A stretch of DNA of 64,000 bases, taken from contig JAIXRO010000102.1 in NCBI GenBank assembly GCA_027485145.1, positions 1-64,000 of the forward strand, written 5' to 3'. The notes beneath the pieces were generated by a model, which saw nothing but the letters and a program-made list of their open reading frames with translations, was not told the DNA's origin and ran no database searches. Of the stretch, positions 27,671 to 37,781 are shown piece after piece (the stretch's first letter is position 1; each line of letters opens with the position of its first letter). The position numbers and the translations under genes were made by a program. The stretch comes from Hyphomonadaceae bacterium (GTDB taxonomy: Bacteria > Pseudomonadota > Alphaproteobacteria > Caulobacterales > Hyphomonadaceae).

Positions 27671-29097
27671 GCAGCTATCCCGAACTTTATATGATCATTG
27701 ATGGCGAGCGGGTGTCCGCTGGTCATCGGGCAACACACAAGGTCGTCAATCCGGCAACCGGCGAGACGCTGGGTGAGTTGCCGCTGGCCGACGCGGCAGA
27801 CCTCGACCGTGCGCTGGAAACGGCGCAGCGCGGTTTCCAGATTTGGCGGGAGTCCACGCCGCAACAGCGCGCCGCCGTCCTGCAAGGTGCTGCCCGCTTG
27901 ATGCTGGAGCGTCAAGAAGGCCTGGCCCGCACAGCGACGCTCGAAGAGGGCAAGACCCTCGGCGAGGCGCGCATCGAAGTGATGATGAACGTTGGCCTGT
28001 TCAACTTCTATGCCGGGGAAACACAGCGCATCTATGGGCGGCAGCTCGTCCGCCCGGCGGGGATGCGTTCGACTGTGATCTATGAACCGGTCGGTCCCGT
28101 CGCAGCCTTCAGTCCCTGGAACTTCCCGCTCGGAAATCCGGGCCGCAAGCTTGGCGCGCCAATTGCGGCGGGCTGTTCGGTCATCATGAAGTCGGCAGAA
28201 GAGACGCCTGCATCCGCGCTCGGCGTCTTGCAGTGCTTGCTGGACGCGGGCCTGCCGAAGGAAGTGGCGCAGGCGGTGTTCGGCGTGCCCGATCAGGTGT
28301 CGCGCCATCTGCTGGCATCCCCCATCATCCGTAAGCTGAGCTTCACTGGTTCGACTGTTGTCGGCAAGCATCTGGCAAAGCTGGCGGCCGAAGACATGAA
28401 GAGGACGACGATGGAGCTGGGCGGTCATGGGCCTGTGCTGGTGTTTGATGACGTCGATGTAGACACGGTTCTCAACACCATGGCCCCCGGCAAGTATCGA
28501 AACGCGGGCCAAGTCTGTGTTTCGCCGACGCGCTTCATTGTGAAGGAAGATGTGTTCGACCGGTTCCGCGATGGTTTCATTGAACGTGCAAAGACCGTCA
28601 AGGTTGGCAACGGGCTTGATCCTGAAAGCCAGATGGGGCCGATGGCCAACCCGCGCCGTCCGGATGCGATGGAGCGCTTGATCGGGGATGCTGTGTCGCG
28701 TGGCGGCAAGCTCGGCACCGGCGGGGAGCGCATCGGTAATCAGGGCTTCTTCTATGCGCCGACGGTGCTGTCGGAAGTGCCGCTGGACGCCGACATCATG
28801 AACGAGGAGCCGTTTGGCCCGGTCGCCATTCTCAACCCCTTTGGCAGCGATGATGACATGATCGCCGAAGCCAACCGCCTGCCTTATGGTCTTGCGGCTT
28901 ATGCCTGGACCAACGATCCCAAGCGCCGGATGCGTCTGGCGCGTGACATTGAAACCGGCATGCTGGGCATCAATACCAACATGATCGGCGGCGCGGATGC
29001 GCCCTTTGGCGGCGTTAAATGGTCCGGCCACGGCCATGAGGATGGCCCGGAAGGCCTGCATGCTTGCCTTGTAACCAAGGCGGTTCACGAGGCCTGA
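27667..29097 (+). CDS. Aldehyde dehydrogenase family protein (476 aa)
   Basis: SPWNFPLGNP, LSFTGSTVVGKHL, MELGGHGPVLVFDDVD, GQVCVSPTRF, EEPFGPVAI. Confidence 0.93.
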   Translation: MSSYPELYMIIDGERVSAGHRATHKVVNPATGETLGELPLADAADLDRALETAQRGFQIWRESTPQQRAAVLQGAARLMLERQEGLARTATLEEGKTLGEARIEVMMNVGLFNFYAGETQRIYGRQLVRPAGMRSTVIYEPVGPVAAFSPWNFPLGNPGRKLGAPIAAGCSVIMKSAEETPASALGVLQCLLDAGLPKEVAQAVFGVPDQVSRHLLASPIIRKLSFTGSTVVGKHLAKLAAEDMKRTTMELGGHGPVLVFDDVDVDTVLNTMAPGKYRNAGQVCVSPTRFIVKEDVFDRFRDGFIERAKTVKVGNGLDPESQMGPMANPRRPDAMERLIGDAVSRGGKLGTGGERIGNQGFFYAPTVLSEVPLDADIMNEEPFGPVAILNPFGSDDDMIAEANRLPYGLAAYAWTNDPKRRMRLARDIETGMLGINTNMIGGADAPFGGVKWSGHGHEDGPEGLHACLVTKAVHEA

Positions 29098-29134
29098 GGA
29101 CGTTCACGACAGAACGAGAAAGGACGGAGCGACT

Positions 29135-30682
29135 ATGACGATCATCGGTGGAATGGACGTTGCTATCAAGGCCATGCGGTCCGTTCTTGGCGAAGACAAT
29201 GTTCTCACGGGTCCGGCTGCAATGGCGGCTTACGGAGATCCTTATGCCCCGCCCGGCGACTGGTATCAGCCGGGGGCTGTCCTTTTGCCGTCGACCGTAG
29301 AGGAAGTGCAGGCCGTCCTTCGTGTGGCGAACGAACACCGCACGCACGTTTGGACGAGCAGCCAAGGCCGGAACAAGGGATATGGCGGCGGAGCGCCGCG
29401 TGTGTCGGGAAGTTTTGCCCTTTCGCTCCGGCGAATGAACCGCGTTCTCGAAGTTGATGAAGACAACTGCTTTGCCGTGGTTGAGCCCGGTGTGCGCTTC
29501 TTCGATCTTTACGATCACCTTCGGGCGACGGGATCGAGACTCTGGATGTCCGTGCCGGATTTGGGCGGCGGTAGCGTCATTGGTAACGCATTAGATCACG
29601 GCGCAGGATATACGCCGCTGGGGGATCATTTCGGCAATCATTGCGGCTTGGAGATCGTGCTCGCAAATGGGGATATCCTGCGCACAGGCATGGGCGGCAT
29701 GACCAACACGCGTGCGTGGCATGTCTATCCGCATGGCTGTGGACCGACCTTTGACGGACTGTTCAGCCAGTCCAATTATGGCATTGTGACCAAGATGGGC
29801 GTCTCTCTCATGCCTGCGCCGGAAGTCTATATGCCGGGCTGGTTGACGCTCGACAGCGAAGATCAGTTTGGACCGTTTTTGGATGCGCTGCGCCCATTGA
29901 TGATTGATGGGACGATTTCAAACCAACCCATGATCATCAATGCTGTATGCGCGGCGAGTGCGTTTTGGCAGCGCGATCATTGGTATACGGGGACCGACGC
30001 CATTCCCGATACCGTCATTGATAAGATCGCTGCGACGCCCGGCTTCGGCCGTTGGGTGATGCGCTTTGCCCTTTATGGCGACGACCCGGTGGTCGAGCAT
30101 AACCGCAAGAAGGTCGACGCCGCCTTCGCGCACATACCGGGATGCGCGATCAGCTACGAAAAATATGATGGCCGTAACCTGCCGGTGATGGAAAACCCCC
30201 ACCACGTGGTGCAGGCAGGCATTCCGTCCATGGCACTTGACCAGATGACGTGCTGGTATGGCGGAGAGAAGGGCGGGCATATCGGCTTTTCCTGCGCTGT
30301 GCCGATTTCAGCGAAAGATGGGACCGCCATTCGGGATCTGTCGCGCGCGCAGCTGAGCAAGGATGGATTGGATTATTCGGCCGCCATCATCGTGACCAAG
30401 CGCGCAATGATCCACGTTGCGCTTGTCGTCTTCGACACCGAGGATGAAGCGCAGGCACGAGGTGCCTATCAGTCGGTGAAGGACATGATTCCTGTTGCTG
30501 CTGCCCAAGGCTATGGCGAATATCGCAGCCACATCGATTTCATGGATCTGGTTGCCGACCAATATGATTTTAACAACCACGCCCAGCGCCGCTTTGCCGA
30601 GCTGATCAAGGATGCCGTTGATCCTGCGGGCATCCTCTCACCGGGCAAGCAAGGCATCTGGCCAAAGGAAATGCGCAAATGA
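29135..30682 (+). CDS. FAD-binding VAO-type oxidoreductase (515 aa)
   Basis: VWTSSQGRNKGYGGGAPR, VEPGVRFFDLYDHL, VIGNALDHGAGYTPLGDHFGNHCGLE, YRSHIDFMDLVADQYDFNNHAQRRFAELIKDAVDPAGILSPGKQGIWP; no adjacent cytochrome gene. Confidence 0.9.
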   Translation: MTIIGGMDVAIKAMRSVLGEDNVLTGPAAMAAYGDPYAPPGDWYQPGAVLLPSTVEEVQAVLRVANEHRTHVWTSSQGRNKGYGGGAPRVSGSFALSLRRMNRVLEVDEDNCFAVVEPGVRFFDLYDHLRATGSRLWMSVPDLGGGSVIGNALDHGAGYTPLGDHFGNHCGLEIVLANGDILRTGMGGMTNTRAWHVYPHGCGPTFDGLFSQSNYGIVTKMGVSLMPAPEVYMPGWLTLDSEDQFGPFLDALRPLMIDGTISNQPMIINAVCAASAFWQRDHWYTGTDAIPDTVIDKIAATPGFGRWVMRFALYGDDPVVEHNRKKVDAAFAHIPGCAISYEKYDGRNLPVMENPHHVVQAGIPSMALDQMTCWYGGEKGGHIGFSCAVPISAKDGTAIRDLSRAQLSKDGLDYSAAIIVTKRAMIHVALVVFDTEDEAQARGAYQSVKDMIPVAAAQGYGEYRSHIDFMDLVADQYDFNNHAQRRFAELIKDAVDPAGILSPGKQGIWPKEMRK

Positions 30683-31734
30683 CCCACGAACTGAAAACCG
30701 GCGGCGACCGCGGCTATTTGCGGATCGCGACGGAGGAGGCCTTTGCCACGCGAGAGCAGATTGATGTCTTCCTGCGGATGGTGAAGGACGGGACAGCGGA
30801 CAAGGGCATGGTCTCGCTCTGGGGCTTTTACGCCCAAAGTCCGTCTGAACGCGCGACCCAGATTATTGACCGGCTGCTCAATCTTGGGGAGCAGCGCATC
30901 CGCCACATGGATGAAACGGGGATCGACAAAGCCATCCTCGCGCTGACGTCGCCCGGGGTTCAGCCGATGCTCGACGTGAATGAGGCTAAGGGCATCGCCA
31001 CGCGCGCCAACGACTATCTGGCCGATGCCGTCCAAAAATATCCGGATCGCTACATCGGCCTGACGGCCGTTGCCCCGCAGGACCCGGAATGGTCCGCAGC
31101 CGAAATTCGGCGCGGTGCGCATGAGCTTGGCTTTAAAGGCGTCCAGATCAACAGTCACACGCAGGGCCATTACCTCGACGAAGCGCAGTTTGACCCGATC
31201 TTCCGGGCGTTGGTTGAGACGGGTCAGCCGCTTTACATCCATCCGGCGACGCTGCCCGACGACATGATGGGGGGCATGATTGATGCCGGGCTGGACGGTG
31301 CCATCTTCGGCTTCGGGGTGGAGACCGCGTACCACCTGCTGCGGCTGGTCACGACCGGCCTTTTTGACCGGTATCCCAATCTCCAGATCATGGCCGGCCA
31401 TGGCTGTGAAGCGCTGCCCTATTGGCTGTTCCGGACCAACTATATGCATCAGGCGGGTGTCCGATCGAACCGCTATGAGCGTTTGAAGCCGCTCAAGCAC
31501 GACCTGTTCCATTATATGCGCAACAACTTCCTCGGCACCTGTTCGGGCCTACCGTTTGAGCCTGCGGTCAAGCTGATGATTGAGGTTATGGGGGAAGATC
31601 GCGTGATGTATGCGATGGATTACCCCTATGAATATGTCGCCGATGAAGTGCGGGCGATGGACAACCTCGATATTTCGGCAGACCAGAAGAAGAAGTTTTT
31701 CCAGACTAACGCGGAACGCTGGTTCAAACTTTAA
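30679..31734 (+). CDS. ligW: 5-carboxyvanillate decarboxylase-like amidohydrolase (LigW family, 351 aa)
   Basis: GYLRIATEEAFATREQIDVFLRMVKDGTADKGMVSLWGFYAQSPSERATQIIDRLL..TGIDKAILALTSPGVQP..VQINSHTQG..AMDYPYEYVADEVRAMD..KKKFFQTNAERWFKL is strikingly like remembered LigW sequences. Confidence 0.9.
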   Translation: MTHELKTGGDRGYLRIATEEAFATREQIDVFLRMVKDGTADKGMVSLWGFYAQSPSERATQIIDRLLNLGEQRIRHMDETGIDKAILALTSPGVQPMLDVNEAKGIATRANDYLADAVQKYPDRYIGLTAVAPQDPEWSAAEIRRGAHELGFKGVQINSHTQGHYLDEAQFDPIFRALVETGQPLYIHPATLPDDMMGGMIDAGLDGAIFGFGVETAYHLLRLVTTGLFDRYPNLQIMAGHGCEALPYWLFRTNYMHQAGVRSNRYERLKPLKHDLFHYMRNNFLGTCSGLPFEPAVKLMIEVMGEDRVMYAMDYPYEYVADEVRAMDNLDISADQKKKFFQTNAERWFKL

Positions 31735-31749
31735 GATAAGGACAAGAGG

Positions 31750-33357
31750 ATGGGGAAGGGGATGTCGGCTCCGGCCAAAGGGGCCTGGTACGCGCTGCTG
31801 ATCATTGCGCTGACCAACGCGATGAGCCTGCTCGATCGCAATATCCTTGCCATCCTCGCCCCGCGCATCAAGGCGGACCTTGGCGTCGGCGATGCGGAGA
31901 TGGGGCTGCTCTATGGCACGGTCTTTGCGCTGTTTTATGCTCTCTTTTCCCTCCCGCTCGGTCGTTTGGCCGATGGCTGGGTGCGCACCCGGCTGCTGTC
32001 TTTGTGCATCGCTTTCTGGTCGTCGGCGACGGCATTGGCGGCTTTCGCCAGTAGCTTCGGCGTCCTTGCCCTTTCGCGCCTCGGCGTCGGCATCGGGGAG
32101 GGGGCGACCCAACCCGCTGGCACATCGCTGATTTATGACTATTGGCCGAAGGAGCGGCGCGGCTTCGTCATGGCGGTGTTGGCATCGTCCATTGCCATCG
32201 GTCTTGGTGGATCGCTGGTTCTGGGTGGCGTGGCGTCCGACTGGTGGGACCACGCCTATAGCAATGGTGCAGCGCCATTAGGTTTGTCCGGATGGCAGTT
32301 CGCCTTCCTCGCAGCGGCAGCCCCCGGCTTTGTGCTTTCGTTTTTCCTCTGGCGCCTGCGGGAGCCCGAACGCGGCGCCATGGACGGCATCATCAGCCCC
32401 CCTGATCCGGCACCATTTGCTGCATCGGCTGCCGTCCTTGGCTCGGTAACACCGGGTTTCAACTGGTTGAGCCTGAAGCAGCGCGGCGCGACGCGCGGCC
32501 AGTGGGTGCTCAATTTGAGCGTGCTTGCGGGCCTTATCGTCCTGATGGTCATCTTGGCTAAGGTTTGCGCCCATCTTTCGCCGCGTCCAGACCTTGTTTT
32601 CGGGTCGTTCAGCATCAGTCCGCACACCCTCCAGTGGAGCGTGATCGGCTTTGGCGCGTTCGTGATTATCAACTTGCTTCAGGGGCTCTCGCTCTCTGAC
32701 AAGCCGACTTTTGCAGTCATTAGCAAGTCGCCCACGCTCATCATGGTGATGGCCGTCGGTGCGCTTCAGTCTGTGATCAACTATGGCATTATGGGCTTCA
32801 CGCCGAGCTTCCTGATGAAGACCTATGATCTGTCGATGAAGGATACCGCGCTTGCTTTCGGGCTGCTGTCGGCAGCGCTGGGCATTGTGGGGCCGATGAT
32901 CTCCGGCCCGGTTTCGGACATGCTGAATAAGCGCTTTCCGGGGCGTGGGCGGTCTTACGTAACGCTCTTTGCGCTCGGCGTTTCGCCCTTCCTTGCGATG
33001 TGGGTCTACACCGCGCCGACTTCGGGCGATTTTTTCCTTCGCTTCTCTGTGTACAGCATCATCCTAACGGGATGGCTGCCGCCGCTTTATGCCATCATGT
33101 ATGATCAGGTGTTGCCGCGCATGCGGGGCGTGACCACGAGCGTATATCTGCTCGTTTTGACGATCCTCGGCCTTGGTATTGGGCCCTATCTGGTCGGTCT
33201 CATTTCCGATGCGACGGGTGATCTTGGGACCGCGATCCTGTCGATTAATCTGGTTTCGCCGGTGATCATCGTCTTGCTGCTGATCATTGCGACGCGCGCG
33301 CAGCGGGATGAACATAGGCTCATTGAGAATGCGCGGGCCGCCGGCGAGCCAATCTAG
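31750..33357 (+). CDS. MFS transporter (about 535 aa)
   Basis: LTNAMSLLDRNILAILAPRIKADLGVGDAEMGLLYG..SLPLGRLADGWVRTR; multiple TM segments. Confidence 0.9.
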   Translation: MGKGMSAPAKGAWYALLIIALTNAMSLLDRNILAILAPRIKADLGVGDAEMGLLYGTVFALFYALFSLPLGRLADGWVRTRLLSLCIAFWSSATALAAFASSFGVLALSRLGVGIGEGATQPAGTSLIYDYWPKERRGFVMAVLASSIAIGLGGSLVLGGVASDWWDHAYSNGAAPLGLSGWQFAFLAAAAPGFVLSFFLWRLREPERGAMDGIISPPDPAPFAASAAVLGSVTPGFNWLSLKQRGATRGQWVLNLSVLAGLIVLMVILAKVCAHLSPRPDLVFGSFSISPHTLQWSVIGFGAFVIINLLQGLSLSDKPTFAVISKSPTLIMVMAVGALQSVINYGIMGFTPSFLMKTYDLSMKDTALAFGLLSAALGIVGPMISGPVSDMLNKRFPGRGRSYVTLFALGVSPFLAMWVYTAPTSGDFFLRFSVYSIILTGWLPPLYAIMYDQVLPRMRGVTTSVYLLVLTILGLGIGPYLVGLISDATGDLGTAILSINLVSPVIIVLLLIIATRAQRDEHRLIENARAAGEPI

Positions 33358-33428
33358 TCGCGAGACGTTTCTCTTGATCCCTGTGGCAGCGCGTGAGAGC
33401 ATTGTGGAAGGAAGATGGGAGCACCGAC

Positions 33429-33815
33429 ATGCCTCTTGCAAACCGAACGCCAGTCACATTCCTGTTCACCCGCGCACGGGAAAAGGCGCTGCCTTTTTAC
33501 CGTGATGTTCTGGGCCTGACTTTTGTGGGGTCTGATCAATTCGCTGACCGCTTCGACCTAAATGGTGTCAGCCTGCGCATTGTGCCGATACCGGACCACA
33601 GTCCAAGCCCGCACACCGTGCTGGGGTGGGATGTCCCCGATATCGCCGCAACCTGTGCCGCGTTGCGGGCCAAAGGCGTCACCTTTGAGATGTATGAGGG
33701 CTTCGGTCAGGATGCGCATGGCATCTGGACCGCCCCGGATGGTCACGCAAAAATTGCCTGGTTCTTAGACCCTGATGGCAATAATTTGAGCATCACCGAA
33801 GGCCCGGCGGACTAG
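33429..33815 (+). CDS. VOC/glyoxalase-fold protein (128 aa)
   Basis: VTFLFTRAREKALPFYRDVLGLTFVGSDQF..IAWFLDPDGNNLSITE. Confidence 0.85.
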   Translation: MPLANRTPVTFLFTRAREKALPFYRDVLGLTFVGSDQFADRFDLNGVSLRIVPIPDHSPSPHTVLGWDVPDIAATCAALRAKGVTFEMYEGFGQDAHGIWTAPDGHAKIAWFLDPDGNNLSITEGPAD

Positions 33816-34372
33816 AGAACCCGCCAGACCCAAAGCTTTATGCCCGCCGGATAGCGCGCGCCGGAACAGATGAAGATGCTCTTATTCATCCATTCATATT
33901 TGCCCTTGGGCGCAATGAACTCCGGCACTGTGCGGAAATAATATTCCGCCGGATCAACCTCTTCACCGGCGGCGAGACGTTTCATGACGTCTGGCGGGCC
34001 GTGACGCAGGCCTTTGTTGTGGATCTGGATGACGACGCCATCATCGGTCTTCAAAGCATAGATGGCATCCGCGACGGTCACGCCATCGGGGCGCGTAAGT
34101 TGCCAGTCGGCCGCATTGCCCATCAGTTGGCCTTTGATCAGCGGGCCTTCCACGCGGCCACCTTCAAAGATCGGGATGATGCGTCGCGTCCCGTCGGTGA
34201 CGTCGCCGATGGGGATTGGTGCGCCAAGATCACCGCTGGCTTCATACACAAATTCGAGTTCGGGTTTGATCATGCTGGAAGGTCCTTTTGACAGTTTGGG
34301 AATGGCGAACGCGGCCGAGGGCAGGGCGGTGGCGCCCAGCCCGATGACCGCCGTCCTTCTGTCGATTTTCAC
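33812..34372 (-). CDS. DUF3237-like protein with Tat-like N-terminal signal (186 aa)
   Basis: MKIDRRTAVIGLGATALPSAAFA signal; LEFVYEASGDLGAPIPIGDVTDGTRRIIPIFEGGRVEGPLIKGQLMGNAADWQLTRPDGVTVADAIYALKTDDGVVIQIHNKGLR, DUF3237 pattern. Confidence 0.8.
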   Translation of the reverse strand: MKIDRRTAVIGLGATALPSAAFAIPKLSKGPSSMIKPELEFVYEASGDLGAPIPIGDVTDGTRRIIPIFEGGRVEGPLIKGQLMGNAADWQLTRPDGVTVADAIYALKTDDGVVIQIHNKGLRHGPPDVMKRLAAGEEVDPAEYYFRTVPEFIAPKGKYEWMNKSIFICSGARYPAGIKLWVWRVL

Positions 34373-35856
34373 TAAGCCGCCAACCCAATTTCGTCGGCGT
34401 TTGCCCAGTTGCCGTGAAGGCCAAAGCGCATCCGGATGGGGATGTTGATTGTCGCAATGGGGCCCTTTTCAATGTCCAGCGCGTCGAACAGCAGGAGGTC
34501 GCTCCGGTGCTCTTCCAAGCGGTTGCAAATCTGGACGATCCAACCATCGCCCTCCGGGGCATCCTTGCTGCGCGGAATGAAGCAGGGTTCCTGTAATGAG
34601 GAGACAGGGCCGCACCACCAATGCTGCTCCTGCTTGGTCTGATGGTCGATCAGGCACAGGCAGTTCATCAGCAAACCGCCGGCACTTCCGCCCTTGAGCT
34701 CTACAGGACGGCGGTAGTCCATCTCCAGCATCCAACCATAGCGATAGGGTAGGCCGGCAAAGCGGTCATCCATGCGGGGGAACTCGCCCGCTGTCTGCGT
34801 GAGTTGGATTTCGCTTTCAAAGGCGTCGCTGTTGCTTGCCATGTCAACGGTCCAGCGGGTGAGATAGCTCATGGCTTCCTGCCCGTTGAACGGCGCGCCG
34901 TTCACATCGGGGAAGAAGGGGAACATGTTGTTTTTTGCGACCGGGATGTCGAAGTGGACCTTCGTCCCTTCCTGAAAGGCGTTCATGACATGGCTGTTGA
35001 AGCTATTGCCCGTTTTGAACCATCGGATGTCATCACCGGTCGCTCCAGCCTTGCGCGGTAAGACGCCGAGATAGACGGGCATGGACGTATCGAACCCGAA
35101 ATGGGGCATGCCCTTTTCCAGCCGTTCCCAGCTGCCGATGCTCGGCATTACGTTGAACACGGCGTAATCCTCTGTAATCCCGAAGTCGTGCATCATGCAG
35201 TAATAGGGGGCTTTGAACCAGATTTCGTGGACGAGCTCCCCCTCCGGCGTCACTTCGTAAAAGGTGCAGTCATCGGTACATAGACCGGACGCGGCATAGC
35301 CAAAGGCAATCATATTGCCGGTTTTAGGGTCGATCTTCGGGTGGGCGGTGAAGGTTTGACCCGTCATTTTCTGACCGGTTTTGTCGTTGAAGAAATGGGT
35401 GAAGCCTTCGGTCTCCATGGTGGCCGGGTCCATAACCAGCGCGGGACTGTCTTCCTTCAACGCGTAAAGCTTGCCGCCGTGAATCCAGGCATTGGTATTT
35501 GCCGTGCCCCGGATTTCACCCTTCACGCTCTCATCATCGGTCAGAGGGTTGCGGTAGGATCCAAATAGGGCCTTACCCGCTTCATTTTCCAGCTTCCACT
35601 TATCGGTCTTTGCCCAACGCTGACGGAAGTCGCATTGTCCGTCGTGGATGTGAAACCGCGTGATCATGCCATCGCCGTTGAAAGAGATGTCATCGTCGGA
35701 GCGTGGCGGGAATTGCGGATCAGGCTGAACGCGGTAGAAGGCTCCGTTGAGTTCGGGGGGGATAGTGCCTTCATAGGCCAAGTCCGCAATATCGGCTTCG
35801 ATGCGTGATGGCGCATTGAAGCCCGTGAAGGACGGGGTCTGTGGGAACTGTGCCAT
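34372..35856 (-). CDS. Carotenoid oxygenase family, lignostilbene-alpha,beta-dioxygenase-like (about 494 aa)
   Basis: FYRVQPDPQFPPRSDDDISFNGDGMITRF, KWKLENEAGKALFGSYRNPLTDD, FTAHPKIDP, CMMHDFGITEDYAVF, IPIRMRFGLHGNW. Confidence 0.88.
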   Translation of the reverse strand: MAQFPQTPSFTGFNAPSRIEADIADLAYEGTIPPELNGAFYRVQPDPQFPPRSDDDISFNGDGMITRFHIHDGQCDFRQRWAKTDKWKLENEAGKALFGSYRNPLTDDESVKGEIRGTANTNAWIHGGKLYALKEDSPALVMDPATMETEGFTHFFNDKTGQKMTGQTFTAHPKIDPKTGNMIAFGYAASGLCTDDCTFYEVTPEGELVHEIWFKAPYYCMMHDFGITEDYAVFNVMPSIGSWERLEKGMPHFGFDTSMPVYLGVLPRKAGATGDDIRWFKTGNSFNSHVMNAFQEGTKVHFDIPVAKNNMFPFFPDVNGAPFNGQEAMSYLTRWTVDMASNSDAFESEIQLTQTAGEFPRMDDRFAGLPYRYGWMLEMDYRRPVELKGGSAGGLLMNCLCLIDHQTKQEQHWWCGPVSSLQEPCFIPRSKDAPEGDGWIVQICNRLEEHRSDLLLFDALDIEKGPIATINIPIRMRFGLHGNWANADEIGLAA

Positions 35857-35913
35857 GGGCAACCTCTCGACTCTGTTTGTAAGTTACACTAACAATTGCC
35901 CCGAGGGATGTTG

Positions 35914-36387
35914 ATGGCAAGAACAAAAGAAACGTTGGTGATGACAACGCCGCCAATTGAGGGCGATGACGATATCGGCGAAATCCGCAACATTGTCGGC
36001 TTTCATATCCGGCTGGCGCATGGCGCTGTGTACCGGCATTTCACAGAAACCTTCACTGATCTTGATCTGACACAAAAGCAGGTCTCCGTTCTCTGGCTCG
36101 TGGATGACCACCCAGACATTGCTCAAACCGATCTGGCCCACCGCATGCGCATGGATCGCGCGACGACGATGGCCATCATCAACCGGCTTGAAGCGCGCGA
36201 CCTGCTGATCCGGGGCAAGTCCGAAACAGATGGTCGCAAACAGACGCTCAACCTGACGGATGTCGGGCAGGAAATGCTGCGTGTAGCGAAGCAGGCCATT
36301 CTGGATCACGAAAACTGGTTGAAGTCGCGCTTTTCGGACAAGGAAGTGACGAAGCTTATTGAACTGCTGACGCGCATCCACGAATAA
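35914..36387 (+). CDS. MarR family transcriptional regulator (about 157 aa)
   Basis: LTQKQVSVLWLVDDHPDIAQTDLAHRMRMDRATTMAIINRLEARDLLIRGKSETDGRKQTLNLTDVG. Confidence 0.9.
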   Translation: MARTKETLVMTTPPIEGDDDIGEIRNIVGFHIRLAHGAVYRHFTETFTDLDLTQKQVSVLWLVDDHPDIAQTDLAHRMRMDRATTMAIINRLEARDLLIRGKSETDGRKQTLNLTDVGQEMLRVAKQAILDHENWLKSRFSDKEVTKLIELLTRIHE

Positions 36388-36443
36388 GAAGCCGCCAACC
36401 AAATGCCATTAGCACCTCATGTTTTCCAATTGGGAGAGAGACC

Positions 36444-37778
36444 GTGAACGACCCAAGAACGATCATAGACACCACAGCTATGAGCGCCCGCCAATGGATC
36501 GTGGTCGCTCTCATGGTAATCCTCAATGCGCTCGATGGCTTTGACGTTCTCTCTAGCGCCTTTGCAGCGCCGGGGATTACCAAGGAATGGGGTATTGAAC
36601 GTTCTGCGCTGGGTGTTGTCCTTTCGGCGGAATTGGTCGGCATGGGGTTCGGCTCCATCTTGCTGGGCGGCATGGCCGATCGTTATGGGCGGAAAGGCGC
36701 AATGCTGACCTGTCTCCTCTTCATGGCAGGCGGAATGTACATGGCCAGCACAGCGGGCGGCGTGACGTCCATGGTGGTTTTCCGCTTCATCACCGGCACC
36801 GGCATTGGAGGTATGCTCGCCGCCACGAACGCCGTGACAGCGGAGAGCAGCAACTCAGTTTTCCGCCGCGCCGCGATTGCAGCTTATGTGGCGGGGTATC
36901 CCTTGGGCGCGATCATCGGTGGTATCGCGGCGTCGCAGTGGCTGTTGCCGGATCATGGCTGGCGCGCGATCTTTCTGTTTGGCGCTGTGGTCACGGCGGT
37001 GGTTATTCCCGTCATTGCCTGGCTTGTGCCTGAGACCGCTGCCTATCATGCGACGACGCGTAACCTGAAAGGCGTTAATCAGACGCTCTCTGCCTTTGGT
37101 AAGGCTCCCATCGAAACCTTGCCAATTCTGGATGAGGCAGCGCCCAAGCCGCGCCTGACGGATATTCTGTCCAATCCGAAGCTGCGTCCGATCACCTTGT
37201 TGCTGGCGTTCGCCTACACGTTCCACAGCATCACTTTCTATTACATCCTGAAGTTTGCGGTCCAAATCGTGGCTGATTATCCGCCCGGCTATCCGGCGTC
37301 AGAGGCAGCCACGGTGCTGACATGGGCCAATGTCGGCGGCTTTATGGGCAGCCTGTCCTTCGGCTTTGTTATGGCAAAGCTGGGCATCCGCTGGCCGACG
37401 GCGTTCACGTTGCTGATCGGATCAGTCGCCGTGGCTTCATTCGGGTTGGGTCGCGAAAGCCTGTCCGCTTGGCAATGGGCGACAATCATCACCGGGTTCT
37501 TCACCAACGCCGCGATCAGCGGTTTCTATGCCGCTTTTGCCAGAGGTTTCCCCACCCATGCGCGCGGCACCGGTACCGGCTTTGCACTGGGCGTTGGTCG
37601 TCTGGGCGCGGCCGGAAGCCCCTTGCTCGCCGGGGCACTGTTTACCTGGCTCGGCAATGATCAGCTGCTGACTGTCTCAGCGATCATGGCTTCGGGCTCT
37701 GTACTGGCGTTGGTCCTGTTCCTGATGTTGCCCGAAAAGGATGGGGATGACATTTTGGCTGAGTCTGACAAAGCGTAA
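36444..37778 (+). CDS. MFS transporter, aromatic acid:H+ symporter-like (444 aa)
   Basis: MVILNALDGFDVLSSAFAAPGITKEWGI..LGGMADRYGRKGAML resembles the DGYD signature of AAHS/PcaK-type transporters. Confidence 0.88.
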   Translation: MNDPRTIIDTTAMSARQWIVVALMVILNALDGFDVLSSAFAAPGITKEWGIERSALGVVLSAELVGMGFGSILLGGMADRYGRKGAMLTCLLFMAGGMYMASTAGGVTSMVVFRFITGTGIGGMLAATNAVTAESSNSVFRRAAIAAYVAGYPLGAIIGGIAASQWLLPDHGWRAIFLFGAVVTAVVIPVIAWLVPETAAYHATTRNLKGVNQTLSAFGKAPIETLPILDEAAPKPRLTDILSNPKLRPITLLLAFAYTFHSITFYYILKFAVQIVADYPPGYPASEAATVLTWANVGGFMGSLSFGFVMAKLGIRWPTAFTLLIGSVAVASFGLGRESLSAWQWATIITGFFTNAAISGFYAAFARGFPTHARGTGTGFALGVGRLGAAGSPLLAGALFTWLGNDQLLTVSAIMASGSVLALVLFLMLPEKDGDDILAESDKA

Positions 37779-37781
37779 GGA

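Noticed and set aside
27484-29088. 534-aa minus-strand ORF opposite the ALDH at 27667-29097
   Set aside because: Antisense shadow; the plus-strand protein has all ALDH motifs.
30511-31512. 333-aa minus-strand ORF opposite the ligW-like gene
   Set aside because: Shadow ORF; the LigW-like reading is compelling.
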